Assembly: GCA_016872835.1 (NCBI GenBank)
Contig: VGYX01000006.1
Location: 62,001 to 126,000 of the forward strand
Direction: 5' to 3'
DNA: 64,000 nucleotides
Source of the DNA: Planctomycetota bacterium
GTDB taxonomy: Bacteria; Planctomycetota; Phycisphaerae; Phycisphaerales; SM1A02
In this document: positions 33,685-41,522 of the stretch, piece after piece
Layout of the letters: each line of letters starts with the position of its first letter
How positions within the stretch are numbered: position 1 is the first letter of the stretch
The notes under the pieces: model-generated
The model's input: only the letters and a program-made list of their open reading frames with translations
Databases searched by the model: none
What the model was told of the DNA's origin: nothing
Made by a program: the position numbers and the translations under genes

Positions 33685-34137
33685 TCAGCGCTTGCTGAAC
33701 TGGAAGCGACGACGGGCGCCAGCCTGGCCGTACTTCTTGCGCTCGACCTTTCGGGCGTCGCGGGTGAGCAGGCTCTGCTCACGAAGCACGGTCTCCTGCG
33801 CGGGCTCGTAGGCGAGCACGGCGCGGGCGAGGGCGAGCTGCATGGCGCCGGCCTGACCGGTCACGCCGCCGCCCGCGCAATTGGCGCGCACATCGATCGA
33901 GCCCTTCAGGCCCGACTTCTCGAGGACCGCGAGAATGTTCTTGCGGTCACGCTCGATGACGAAGAATTCCTCGAACGGACGCTCGTTCACGAGCATCACG
34001 CCCTTGCCGGGCTTCACGCGCACGCGGCAGGTGCTGGTCTTGCGGCGGCCGGTGGCCCACCACCAACCGAAGCGGTCGGCGGGCTGCTGGGCGCGCAGGG
34101 GGCGGGCGGCGGGGGTCGAGGCGGTGAAGGTGGTCAT
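33685..34137 (-). CDS. rpsI: 30S ribosomal protein uS9
   Basis: Small-subunit head protein whose C-terminal tail reaches the P-site tRNA. 150 residues including an ~25-residue N-terminal extension before the conserved WATGRRKTSTCRVRVKPGKG. The GGGVTGQAGAMQLALARAVL block and the terminal KVERKKYGQAGARRRFQFSKR region (ending SKR) are typical. 14 bp after rplM, the usual rplM-rpsI pair. Converges with the sigma-like gene over 7 bp. Confidence 0.97.
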   Translation of the reverse strand: MTTFTASTPAARPLRAQQPADRFGWWWATGRRKTSTCRVRVKPGKGVMLVNERPFEEFFVIERDRKNILAVLEKSGLKGSIDVRANCAGGGVTGQAGAMQLALARAVLAYEPAQETVLREQSLLTRDARKVERKKYGQAGARRRFQFSKR

Positions 34138-34151
34138 GCGTCAGCTCGTGA

Positions 34152-34607
34152 TCAGCGGGTGGTTCGGCGGGACTTCACTTCCAGTGCCTTCGGCGACTGG
34201 GCGGTGTGCGGGTGCTCGGCACCTGCGAACACCTTCAGGCGGCGGCGCATCTTGCTGCCAAGCGGACCGCGGGGAAGCATGCGGATGATGGCCTGCTCGA
34301 CCATCGAGCAAGGATCCTCCTTCTGCAGGGTGCGGTAGGTGCGCACGCGCAGGCCACCGGGGTAGCCGCTCCAGCGGCGCAGCGTCTTCTGATCGGCCTT
34401 CCGACCGGTCAGCTCGACGGCGCTCGCGTTGGTCACCACGACCGCCTCGCCGCAATCGACGTTCGGCGTGTAGTCCGGGCGATGCTTGCCCATGAGGACG
34501 GTGGCGACCTGGGTGGCGAGACGGCCCAGCACCTTGCCGGAAGCGTCGACATGACGCCAAGTGAGGTGGTTGGAACCGGGCTTGATGAAGGTGGTCTGGC
34601 GAGGCAT
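34152..34607 (-). CDS. rplM: 50S ribosomal protein uL13
   Basis: Early-assembling large-subunit protein, 151 residues. WRHVDASGKVLGRLATQVA and LMGKHRPDYTPNVDCGEAVVV are the standard uL13 start; MLPRGPLGSKMRRRLKVFAGAEHPH is the signature C-terminal block. First gene of rplM-rpsI, read from a consensus-like promoter. AGGAACACGAAAC precedes the ATG. Confidence 0.97.
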   Translation of the reverse strand: MPRQTTFIKPGSNHLTWRHVDASGKVLGRLATQVATVLMGKHRPDYTPNVDCGEAVVVTNASAVELTGRKADQKTLRRWSGYPGGLRVRTYRTLQKEDPCSMVEQAIIRMLPRGPLGSKMRRRLKVFAGAEHPHTAQSPKALEVKSRRTTR

Positions 34608-34644
34608 GTTTCGTGTTCCTGTTGCCCGATGGGCAGAACGGAGA

Positions 34645-34672
34645 AGGATAGGAAAATCGCCCTTTCTGTCAA
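34645..34672 (-). promoter_or_regulatory. rplM-rpsI promoter
   Basis: A consensus TTGACA (34667-34672) and TATCCT (34645-34650) on the minus strand with a 16-bp spacer. The leader to rplM would be about 30 bases. Confidence 0.8.
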
Positions 34673-34707
34673 GGGGTTCGGGGTGTCCCGTCCGGGAGTT
34701 GAAACTC

Positions 34708-34737
34708 TTGGCGGGGCCGAAATTGGACCGCTAGCCT
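34708..34737 (+). promoter_or_regulatory. Promoter with leaderless -10 for the CPBP gene
   Basis: TTGGCG (34708-34713), 18-bp spacer, TAGCCT (34732-34737) ending 7 bases before the ATG at 34745. One of the few leaderless starts with a recognisable -35. Confidence 0.55.
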
Positions 34738-34744
34738 GCAGGCC

Positions 34745-36124
34745 ATGCCCTCCGCGCTTCGAAAAGGCCTTGTCTGGCTGCTTCTGGTCCTCGTTCCGGC
34801 GCTCTGGATCGGGCTGGAAAGCACGGGGGGCGCGGATCACCCGGCCGAGGGGGAGGCTCCGTCGGAGGCGGCGAGCCTGAGCCCGATCACGGTGATGCAG
34901 GGACGCTTGGCCGTGTTGCTGGGGGGTCAGGCGCTTGAACCGGCGGACCCGCTGGGAACCCGACCGATGGCACGGCTGGCCGCGGCCATGGTGCTGGCTC
35001 GAGCGGGTCAGCGCGAGCGTGGCCTGGAGCAGATCCAACTCGCGCAGGAGTCGAAGGAGGACGCGACCGCTGCGGATCTTGTCGAGGCCGTGCGCGCTGC
35101 GGTGCAGGTGTGGCCCATCCGGGGCGACGATGGCGTGCGTTCAACGGCGCCCAACGCGCTGACCGCCGAGCAGTGGAAGGCGCTCGACGCGCACATGGGG
35201 TGGTTCGCCACGCTCGCGCGTGCGGATCTGGATGGCGATCCCGCGGCGGAGAAGAACGTGAGTGACGGACTCGACTGGCTCATGATCCTGCTGGCCATCG
35301 CCGCGATCTGGTTCGTCGGCGTGGGACTGGCCGGCGTGGTGCTGCTCGTGGTGCTGCTGAGCCTGGCGATCGTGAAGCACATTCGCAGCGGCATCGAGAC
35401 TTCGCCAAGCATGCAGGTGATTCTGGGGGAGACCTTCATCGCGTGGATGCTGACGTTCCTGGTGATCCGCGTGGTGAGCGGGTGGCTGTTCGATCGGGGC
35501 GAACCGGGTGCGGGCGCGATGTGGATCTCGATGGCGTGCACCTTCGCCAGCCTTGCGGCGCTCCTGTGGGCGCGCGTGCGCGGCGTGCGCTGGCGCACCT
35601 TCGCGGGGGCCGCGGGCCTGCGCTGGCACGGCGGATTCTTCCGGTTCTGCTGGATGAGCGCGACCAGCTACGCCTGCGCGCTTCCATGCATGGGCATCGG
35701 TGTGGCGGTGGGGTTGGCTCTCTCGAGCCTGATGAAGGGCCGAAGCTTCCAGGATGTCAGCCATCCGGTGCAGGAGATGCTTCCCGGAGCCTCGGGCGGC
35801 ATGGTGGTGGCGCTGTTCGCGATCGCCTGCGTGGCCGCGCCCGTGGTCGAGGAGATCGCCTTCCGCGGACTGCTGTATGGACACGTGCGTCAGGAGACCG
35901 CGCGCTGGCCCCGCTTCCTGTCGATCGCGCTTGCGATGCTGTTCAGCGCCACGATCTTCGCCGCGATCCATCCGCAGGGCGTGCTGGCGGTGCCGGCGTT
36001 GGCGGGGGTGTCGCTGGGGTTCTGCATCACGCGCGAGTGGTCAGGCAGCGTGTATCCCGGGATGGTGGCGCACGGTGTGCACAACGGCATCCTGCTTGCG
36101 CTGAACCTGGTGCTGCAGCCGTGA
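34745..36124 (+). CDS. CPBP-family intramembrane metalloprotease
   Basis: 459-residue membrane protein. An N-terminal signal/anchor helix (residues 5-22) and a soluble, helical extracytoplasmic region (about 25-170) precede six or more membrane segments. The CAAX-protease/bacteriocin-processing motifs are present: EE-IAFRG (E369-E370), FAAIHPQG in the next helix and VAHGVHNGI near the C-terminus. These supply the catalytic Glu and His residues. Substrate unknown; such proteins process membrane anchors or act in self-immunity. The stop overlaps a GTG of the next gene (GTGA), suggesting an operon with the lipoprotein. Confidence 0.85.
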   Translation: MPSALRKGLVWLLLVLVPALWIGLESTGGADHPAEGEAPSEAASLSPITVMQGRLAVLLGGQALEPADPLGTRPMARLAAAMVLARAGQRERGLEQIQLAQESKEDATAADLVEAVRAAVQVWPIRGDDGVRSTAPNALTAEQWKALDAHMGWFATLARADLDGDPAAEKNVSDGLDWLMILLAIAAIWFVGVGLAGVVLLVVLLSLAIVKHIRSGIETSPSMQVILGETFIAWMLTFLVIRVVSGWLFDRGEPGAGAMWISMACTFASLAALLWARVRGVRWRTFAGAAGLRWHGGFFRFCWMSATSYACALPCMGIGVAVGLALSSLMKGRSFQDVSHPVQEMLPGASGGMVVALFAIACVAAPVVEEIAFRGLLYGHVRQETARWPRFLSIALAMLFSATIFAAIHPQGVLAVPALAGVSLGFCITREWSGSVYPGMVAHGVHNGILLALNLVLQP

Positions 36125-36132
36125 GCGTCGCG

Positions 36133-36138
36133 TACCCT
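36133..36138 (+). promoter_or_regulatory. Leaderless -10 (TACCCT)
   Basis: TACCCT ends 6 bases before the ATG at 36145, supporting that start over the GTG at 36121. Confidence 0.5.
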
Positions 36139-36144
36139 TCCCGC

Positions 36145-37143
36145 ATGCGCTCCGCGGCTCGCTGGCTCTGCATCTCGCTGACATCGATCGCGCTGGTGGC
36201 GTGCGCCACGCAGCGTGCCACGCCCATGGCGAGCTCCGAGCGCACGCGCGAGGAACTCGCGCAGGCACTTCTGGATCTGGCCGACCTGACCATCTCGCGC
36301 TTCGAGGCCGCCTACCTGGAAGCGGCGTTCGAGAAGGCGGAACCACGCAAGCTCGCGGTGCTCGCGAAGACCCGCAACGAGGTGGCGATGAACGTGCGGG
36401 CGATCGCGCTGGGCGACGATCCGGGCCGCGATCTGGTGGACCTGTACGCGTGGAGTCGGATCGCGCAGGTGGCGTGCCACAACCGCGTGCGCAGGGCGCC
36501 CGAGACGTTCATCGACATCTGCGGGGACACCTACGGCCCAATCTGTGAACGCATCCAGGCACTGGCGCGGAAGTGGATCGATCCGGTGAAGATGGCCCGC
36601 ATCGACGCGGCGGTGGACAAGTTCCTCTCGGAGCACCCCGAGGTGGTCACGGCCACGCTTGTGCGACTGGTGGATCTGGATGATCGTCAGAACACGCTTG
36701 GCCTCTCGCGCGAGGAGCTCGAGAACCTGCAGGATCCCGACGACATGTTCGCGCCGGTGAACGAGGCGAACCGGCAGATCGAGCAGACGCGCATCACCGG
36801 GCAGCAGATGGTGTGGCTGCTCGCGCGCATGCCCACGGCCGCGGGATGGGAAATCCAGGCGCAACTCGATCTGGCGGTGAGTGGTCCGCCGCTCAGCGAT
36901 GCGTTCGCGAATCTCGGCCGCGGTTCGGGTGAACTGGGGCGCATGCCGAAGAGCCTGGGTGACCTCGCCACCACGATCGAGACGCTCTCAAGCCGCGTGG
37001 GCGGCAGCGATGGCCTGCGTGGCGTGACCCGCGACGCGATCCTGCTGGGTGGATTGATCGCGCTGGCGGTGATCGCGGCCGCCACGATCGGCGCACTCGT
37101 GGTGGTGCATCGCGTACATCACCTGCGCCGTCGCGGCGACTGA
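36145..37143 (+). CDS. Lipoprotein with C-terminal membrane helix, unknown function
   Basis: 332 residues. The N-terminus is a lipoprotein signal (lipobox LVAC, Cys20). The mature part is almost wholly helical with heptad-like Ala/Leu/Glu spacing (about 30-270). Near the C-terminus is one strong hydrophobic segment (AILLGGLIALAVIAAATIGALVVV, broken here for length: about 300-322) and a basic end (HRVHHLRRRGD). A lipid-anchored N-terminus plus a C-terminal inner-membrane helix would tether the protein at both ends. An in-frame GTG at 36121 overlaps the preceding stop, but the ATG fits the signal peptide and the -10. No family recognised. Confidence 0.7.
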   Translation: MRSAARWLCISLTSIALVACATQRATPMASSERTREELAQALLDLADLTISRFEAAYLEAAFEKAEPRKLAVLAKTRNEVAMNVRAIALGDDPGRDLVDLYAWSRIAQVACHNRVRRAPETFIDICGDTYGPICERIQALARKWIDPVKMARIDAAVDKFLSEHPEVVTATLVRLVDLDDRQNTLGLSREELENLQDPDDMFAPVNEANRQIEQTRITGQQMVWLLARMPTAAGWEIQAQLDLAVSGPPLSDAFANLGRGSGELGRMPKSLGDLATTIETLSSRVGGSDGLRGVTRDAILLGGLIALAVIAAATIGALVVVHRVHHLRRRGD

Positions 37144-37675
37144 GCGCTCCACGAGTGCCGGATGGTCCTTCGAGCAGCAGCAGATCGCGCAGCCTGGCCT
37201 GATCGGACGCTGGGGCGTGCTGGATCTTCTGCAGCGCGCGCGCGGAGCCCCCGGCGGTGATCCAGGATTGCAGCGTGGGGCGCAGCGATCGAAGCAGGGA
37301 TTCGGCCTGTGCGCGTGCTCGAGCGGTGCGACCAGAGGATTCGGTTCGCAACGCGACGGCGCCCTCATCGCCGCCGACCGCAAGCATGGAACCTGCGGCG
37401 TCGAGCGCGAGGGCGCGAACGGATCCCACGCCGGGCCGCAGCTGGCTGAGCTTGCGGCCTGAAGCCGCGTCCCACAGCACGACCTGTCCAGCCTCGGTTC
37501 CACAGAGCACCATCTGGCCCGTGGGATCGAACGCGACCCTCAGGACCGACATGAATTCGGTGTTCGCGGCGGTCTCGAGCAGTCGCTTCCCTGCGTCGAA
37601 TCGGACGGGTCGGTGTCCATGATCTGCGTACGCATGGGAGGCCTGTCCGGGGCCGCGCAGGCGGCTCCGAATGGC
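37144..37675 (-). pseudogene. Remnant of a WD40-repeat protein
   Basis: An open frame running from the TGA at 37676-37678 encodes one and a half recognisable WD40 blades: ADHGHRPVRFDAG, then LRVAFDPTGQMVLCGTEAGQ and VVLWDAASGRKLSQL, then VRALALDAAGSMLAVGGDEG. The first ATG (37552) is inside a blade, so no complete protein starts here. Past about 37150 the frame runs antisense into the 3' end of the lipoprotein gene and loses all family character. Best read as the decayed fragment of a larger beta-propeller protein. This accounts for the 585-bp stretch between the lipoprotein and HNH genes. Confidence 0.55.
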
Positions 37676-37728
37676 TCATCGACGGCTTGCGCGTGTGGCC
37701 GAGGCGCAATCCAGCCGGTTTCGGCGGA

Positions 37729-38364
37729 TCAACCCTCGCTCAGGTCGATCGTCCAGTAGGCCTCGTCCAGGAAGGCCTTCCAGCTCTGGTACTTCGGGCT
37801 TCCCAGACGCATCGCGATCGCGGGGTTTCGCTTGGGGCGCACCGCAGGCCGGATCAGCCTGATGCCCGCCTCGCTGGGGGTGCGGCCACCCTTGCGGGCG
37901 TTGCACTTCACGCAGGCGCACACCAGGTTGTCCCAGGTGTTCAGGCCGCCCTGCACGCGCGGCACCACGTGGTCGAGCGTGAGTTCCTTGGTGGCGAAGT
38001 GCTTGCCGCAGTACTGGCAGCGATTGCCGTCGCGCGCATAGATGTTGCGGCGGTTCAACTTCACCTGCTCCCTTGGGAAGCGGTCATAGCCGAGCAGTCG
38101 GATGATCTTCGGCACCGCGATCACCAGGCGTGGCGTGCGGATCCAGTCGTGCTGCTCGTGCTCGAACTCCCGCTGGAACTCGGCCGCCTCGGCCCACGTC
38201 TGCAGCGAGTAGTTCACGTACGTGCCGTTCTCGACCGAGACGATCTCCGCCACCTGCTTGCACAGCAGGGTGAAGGCCCGGCGCGCGTCGACGACGCGGA
38301 TCGCGCCGTAGAGGCGATTGAGAACGAGAACTCGAGCGTCGAGACCTGACGCCAGCGCGGTCAT
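37729..38364 (-). CDS. HNH endonuclease-domain protein
   Basis: 211 residues, cytoplasmic. The C-terminal half has a zinc-stabilised HNH (beta-beta-alpha metal) motif: CQYCGKHF, LTLDHVVPRVQGG with the catalytic His pair, NLVCACVKCNARKGGRTP with the second CxxC. The N-terminal ~95 residues are a helical domain (LNRLYGAIRVVDARRAFTLL) common to the widespread chromosomal HNH family of Bacteroidetes and Planctomycetes, not a homing or restriction enzyme. Role unknown, probably DNA repair or nucleic-acid processing. Good AGGAGG 9 bases before the ATG, directly behind a hairpin. Confidence 0.88.
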   Translation of the reverse strand: MTALASGLDARVLVLNRLYGAIRVVDARRAFTLLCKQVAEIVSVENGTYVNYSLQTWAEAAEFQREFEHEQHDWIRTPRLVIAVPKIIRLLGYDRFPREQVKLNRRNIYARDGNRCQYCGKHFATKELTLDHVVPRVQGGLNTWDNLVCACVKCNARKGGRTPSEAGIRLIRPAVRPKRNPAIAMRLGSPKYQSWKAFLDEAYWTIDLSEG

Positions 38365-38373
38365 CCTGACGAA

Positions 38374-38404
38374 CCTCCTGAACCCGCGGATCCTCCGCTG
38401 GGTT
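38374..38404 (-). promoter_or_regulatory. Hairpin abutting the HNH gene ribosome-binding site
   Basis: On the minus strand a 10-bp stem (AACCC/GGGTT and GCGGA/TCCGC with one bulge, 38381-38404) is followed 2 bases later by AGGAGG (38374-38379) and the ATG at 38364. It could damp or couple translation, or end the preceding transcript; there is no U-tract. Confidence 0.4.
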
Positions 38405-38474
38405 CGCGGAAGTCTACCTCCGCCGGGGCCAAGGGCAATCGGAACCCGAAATTGTTGTCGTGGGGTTCAATTTT

Positions 38475-39170
38475 TCAGTCCTCCGCACCAAGCCACGCGC
38501 GCTGCGCAGCCAGATTCCGATGACCCACGATCAAGGGGGTTTCCGCGGGCACATGCTCGGTCAGGAGTTTTCGAACCAGGTCGCGCGGCAGGGCGCCCTG
38601 ACCCAGCGGGCAGGGGCGTGGCGGATCGTCCTCGGCCATGGGACCGATGTCCTCCAGAAGCACCACCGCCGCACGCGGACCCAGTGTGGCGAACAGCCGC
38701 TCCAGATGCTCAGGCAGGTCGCGCAGCATGTCGGCGCTGATCATGTCGGCCGGGCTGAGGGCGATCTGCACGGGCAGGCCCGCGTGATCCGCGAGGAAGC
38801 GAAGGCATCCCTGCGCGTCACTGAGCACATGGCGCAGATGCGGTCGCAGGCAGAGCGAGCGGCCTTGCGCCTCGAGTGCGGGCGCGGACTGCGTGATCAG
38901 CGCGTCGAGCGCGGCGCGCCCCGGTCGCATCCAGTTGGGTGGATGGCTTTCGAAGAGTTCGCCGGCCAGCGATCCGCTCCAGCACAGCAGGCGCGGTCCG
39001 GGGCCGTCCGCCGCGGCGATCCATCCGGGCGCGAGCGGGTTGCCCTCGACCCACGCGGCGGCGATGCGGTCGGGCTGCCCCAGCCTGCAGGCGAGCGCGT
39101 CGCAGGCTGGCGGCGTGGCGCCCGTCAGGCGAGCCAGCGTGCGCGCGTCGTGCAGGACATGCAGGTTCAT
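38475..39170 (-). CDS. Hypothetical protein, possible TIM-barrel (xylose-isomerase-like)
   Basis: 231 residues, no signal peptide. The phrases LCLRPHLRHVLSD, LPVQIALSPADMI and AAVVLLEDIGPMAEDDPP are spaced like the strands of a sugar-phosphate isomerase/endonuclease IV TIM barrel, where such ends carry metal ligands. The barrel would be incomplete (about five strands). I do not assign a reaction. Leaderless start; divergent from the DUF1080 gene with core promoters only 11 bp apart. Confidence 0.6.
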   Translation of the reverse strand: MNLHVLHDARTLARLTGATPPACDALACRLGQPDRIAAAWVEGNPLAPGWIAAADGPGPRLLCWSGSLAGELFESHPPNWMRPGRAALDALITQSAPALEAQGRSLCLRPHLRHVLSDAQGCLRFLADHAGLPVQIALSPADMISADMLRDLPEHLERLFATLGPRAAVVLLEDIGPMAEDDPPRPCPLGQGALPRDLVRKLLTEHVPAETPLIVGHRNLAAQRAWLGAED

Positions 39171-39176
39171 GCGGTC

Positions 39177-39182
39177 AGGGTA
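39177..39182 (-). promoter_or_regulatory. Leaderless -10 (TACCCT)
   Basis: TACCCT ends 6 bases before the ATG at 39170, back to back with the plus-strand -10 at 39194-39199. Confidence 0.5.
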
Positions 39183-39193
39183 CGCGTGCGCGA

Positions 39194-39199
39194 TAGCAT
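39194..39199 (+). promoter_or_regulatory. Leaderless -10 (TAGCAT)
   Basis: TAGCAT ends 6 bases before the ATG at 39206. Both divergent genes have to share the 35-bp gap for polymerase binding. Confidence 0.55.
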
Positions 39200-39205
39200 T
39201 TCGCC

Positions 39206-40546
39206 ATGCAGCGTGCGCACGCGTTCGGACTCGTCCTGCTCGCCTCGCTTGGATCGCTGGCGCTCGCGCCGCAGGCGCCGCGCGCCGAGCCGCTCTTCAA
39301 CGGCAAGGATCTCTCGGGCTGGGTGGCTGTGAACTGCTCGCCTGCCACCTTCACCGTGAGGGACGGCGAGATCCGCTGCACCGGCAAGCCCACGGGCGTG
39401 CTTCGCACCGCCGAGCGCTACCGCAACTTCGTGATGGAGATGGAGTGGATGCACGAGGTCCCGGGCGGCAACGCGGGCCTGTTCGTGTGGAGCGATCCGC
39501 TGCCCGTGCGCGGGCAGCCGTTCACGCGAAGCATCGAGGTGCAGGTGATGCTGACCGACGACGGGAAGGACAAGGAGGGCCGACTCCTCTACACGGGGCA
39601 CGGTGACATCTTCTCGATCCACGGCGCCACGATGGTGCCGGACCGTCCGCACCCGGCGGGGTGGGCGCGCTGTCTGCCGAGCGAGCGGCTCACGAAGCCC
39701 GCGGGGCAGTGGAACCACTACAAGGTGACGGCGAGGGACGGCACCATGAAGCTCGAGGTGAACGGCCGCGAGGTGAGCGGCGGCCGCGACATGAGCCCAC
39801 GCGAGGGCCACATCTGTCTGGAGAGCGAGGGCTCGCCGATCCGCTTCCGAAACATCTCGATCACGCGGCTTCCCGATGACGGCACGCCGCTTCCCGCCGA
39901 GCAGCAGTGCGCGCCCGACGAGGGATTCCGCCCGATCTTCGACGGCACGCTCGATGGTTGGCACGAGACCGACGGCCACTACGGCCACTGGAAGCCAGCG
40001 GACTGGCGCCTGACCTACGACGGCCGCGGCGATTCGCTCTGGACCGACATGGAGTACGCCGACTTCGAGCTGATCTGCGACTGGCGATGGACCGGTGCCG
40101 CCACCAAGGCGAAGGTGCCCGTGATCCGCCCGGACGGCACGAGCCCCGCGGGTCCCGACGGCAAGCCTCTCACCGTCGAGATCGACGACTTCGGCGACAG
40201 CGGCATCCTGCTGCGTGGCAACGACAAGAGCCAGGTGAACATCTGGTGCTGGCCGGTGGGAAGCGGCGAGGTCTACGGCTATCGCAACGACATCAGCCAG
40301 CCGGCGGCGGTACGTGCGGCCGTCACGCCGCGCGAGAAGGCCGACATGCCGCCCGGGCAGTGGAACCGTCTGCGAATCCGCATGCAGGGCGACCGCCTGA
40401 GCGTGAACCTGAACGGGAAGACCGTGATCGAGAACGCGCAGCTGCCGGGTGTGCCGCGGCGTGGACCGATCGGCCTGCAGCACCATGGCGCGCCGATCGA
40501 GTTCGCGAACCTGTACGTGCGTGCGCTGAAGCCCGACGCGAAGTGA
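39206..40546 (+). CDS. Secreted protein with two DUF1080 (3-keto-disaccharide hydrolase-type) domains
   Basis: 446 residues, exported (signal peptide about 1-27, ending PRAEP). Two concanavalin-like DUF1080 domains follow. The first (about 28-215) has PLFNGKDLSGW, NFVMEMEW, GNAGLFVW and QWNHYKVTARDG; the second (about 225-440) has RPIFDGTLDGW, DFELICDW, SGILLRGN and QWNRLRIRMQGD. DUF1080 proteins are highly expanded in planctomycetes, and some hydrolyse 3-keto-glycosides. A direct duplication inside one chain is likely. Substrate unknown. Confidence 0.88.
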   Translation: MQRAHAFGLVLLASLGSLALAPQAPRAEPLFNGKDLSGWVAVNCSPATFTVRDGEIRCTGKPTGVLRTAERYRNFVMEMEWMHEVPGGNAGLFVWSDPLPVRGQPFTRSIEVQVMLTDDGKDKEGRLLYTGHGDIFSIHGATMVPDRPHPAGWARCLPSERLTKPAGQWNHYKVTARDGTMKLEVNGREVSGGRDMSPREGHICLESEGSPIRFRNISITRLPDDGTPLPAEQQCAPDEGFRPIFDGTLDGWHETDGHYGHWKPADWRLTYDGRGDSLWTDMEYADFELICDWRWTGAATKAKVPVIRPDGTSPAGPDGKPLTVEIDDFGDSGILLRGNDKSQVNIWCWPVGSGEVYGYRNDISQPAAVRAAVTPREKADMPPGQWNRLRIRMQGDRLSVNLNGKTVIENAQLPGVPRRGPIGLQHHGAPIEFANLYVRALKPDAK

Positions 40547-40549
40547 CGC

Positions 40550-40909
40550 TCAGCCGCGGTAGGCGCAGCGGCTCGTGCAGGTCTCCTGCACGATCACCTC
40601 GCTCAGCAGCGGCACCACGGGCTTGAGGCGATCCCAGATCCACTTCGCGAGCATCTCGCTGGTCGGGTTCTCGAGACCCGGAATCTCGTTCAGGCAGCGA
40701 TGGTCGAGTGCCTGCTCGATCGGATACGTGGCCGCCTTCAGGTCGGCGAAGTCCACGAGGTAGCCCTTCGCCGGATCGAGCGGGCCTTCGACCACCACCT
40801 CCACGCGGAAGCTGTGGCCGTGCATGCGGCGGCACTTGTGCTCGGGTGGAAAGCAAGGCAGCCAGTGGGCTGCCTCGAATCCGAATGTCTTGCTGAGTCG
40901 CACCTGCAT
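40550..40909 (-). CDS. queD: 6-carboxy-5,6,7,8-tetrahydropterin synthase
   Basis: Second step of queuosine precursor (preQ0) synthesis, from dihydroneopterin triphosphate. 119 residues, normal length. Zinc ligands H15 (FEAAHWL), H30 and H32 (RMHGHSF), catalytic C26 ([10 protein letters not shown]), and the charge-relay DHRCLNEI. The C-terminal [13 protein letters not shown] has the conserved Glu. Stop codons of this and the DUF1080 gene are 3 bp apart (convergent). The other que genes are not in the window. Confidence 0.93.
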   Translation of the reverse strand: MQVRLSKTFGFEAAHWLPCFPPEHKCRRMHGHSFRVEVVVEGPLDPAKGYLVDFADLKAATYPIEQALDHRCLNEIPGLENPTSEMLAKWIWDRLKPVVPLLSEVIVQETCTSRCAYRG

Positions 40910-40928
40910 GGCGCGGGAGGGCGGAGCA

Positions 40929-40955
40929 GGGGCCCGGCGGCGTTCGCCGGGCCCC
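40929..40955. terminator. GC-rich hairpin after rplS
   Basis: A perfect 11-bp stem (GGGGCCCGGCG with CGCCGGGCCCC) and 5-base loop, 9 bp past the rplS stop. No U-tract, so it may act as an RNA 3' stabiliser or Rho-assisted end of the rpsP-trmD-rplS unit. Confidence 0.55.
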
Positions 40956-40963
40956 GTGCGAGG

Positions 40964-41434
40964 TCAGTCCTTCGTGGCCTTCTTCTTGCCCTCGCCCTTC
41001 GGCGCGGTCTCGGCGGCGGGCGCCTCGGCGGCCACCGTGTCGGTGGCGGCGAGGGCAGCCTCGAGGCCCTTCAGGCCGCGGCGCTGGTCGCGCAGGCGAC
41101 GGCTCTTGCCGGTGCGCTCGCGCAGGTAGTAGAGCTTCGCGCGACGGGCGTCGGCGCGACGCACCACGTCGATCTTCGACAGGCGCGGCGAGTGCAGCGG
41201 GAAGATGCGCTCCACGCCCTCGTTCGCCACGATGCGGCGCACGGTGATGGTCGCGTTCACGCCGCGGCCCTTCTGGGCGATCAGCACGCCCTGGAAGACC
41301 TGGATGCGCTCCTTGTCGCCCTCGATGATCTTGTAGTGGACGTCGATGGTGTCACCCACGCTGAACGGGGGGAAGCTCTTCGCGTCCTTGAGTTGCTTGG
41401 AGAGGGTCTGTTCGATGGTGAGTTGGCGGTTCAT
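40964..41434 (-). CDS. rplS: 50S ribosomal protein bL19
   Basis: Large-subunit protein at the 30S-50S interface. 156 residues: the standard ~115-residue core (FSVGDTIDVHYKIIEGDKERIQVFQGVLI, shown here as FSVGDTIDVHYKI; ITVRRIVANEGVERIFPLHSP; RRADARRAKLYYLRERTGKS) plus an Ala/Lys-rich tail of ~40 residues. Last gene of the rpsP-trmD-rplS set. GAGAGACC precedes the ATG. Confidence 0.97.
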   Translation of the reverse strand: MNRQLTIEQTLSKQLKDAKSFPPFSVGDTIDVHYKIIEGDKERIQVFQGVLIAQKGRGVNATITVRRIVANEGVERIFPLHSPRLSKIDVVRRADARRAKLYYLRERTGKSRRLRDQRRGLKGLEAALAATDTVAAEAPAAETAPKGEGKKKATKD

Positions 41435-41486
41435 GTCGGTCTCTCAGTCCTGGATCCGTTCGTGGATCCGAATGTCCCGTTGCAGC

Positions 41487-41504
41487 CTTCGGATCCTTCC
41501 GAAG
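41487..41504 (-). other. Intercistronic hairpin between trmD and rplS
   Basis: CTTCGGA-TCCT-TCCGAAG forms a 7-bp stem in the 88-bp gap; two GGATCC repeats flank it. It may set the ratio of ribosomal protein to TrmD by processing or attenuation. Confidence 0.35.
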
Positions 41505-41522
41505 ACGCCGCGTGGGCGCTGG

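Noticed and set aside
36893-37552. A 219-codon WD40 gene starting at 37552
   Set aside because: Only the first ~110 codons look like WD40; the rest is antisense to the lipoprotein gene. Annotated as a remnant instead.
37729-38364. HNH protein as part of a defence or homing element
   Set aside because: The N-terminal domain matches the ordinary chromosomal HNH family and no intron, intein or restriction partner is adjacent.
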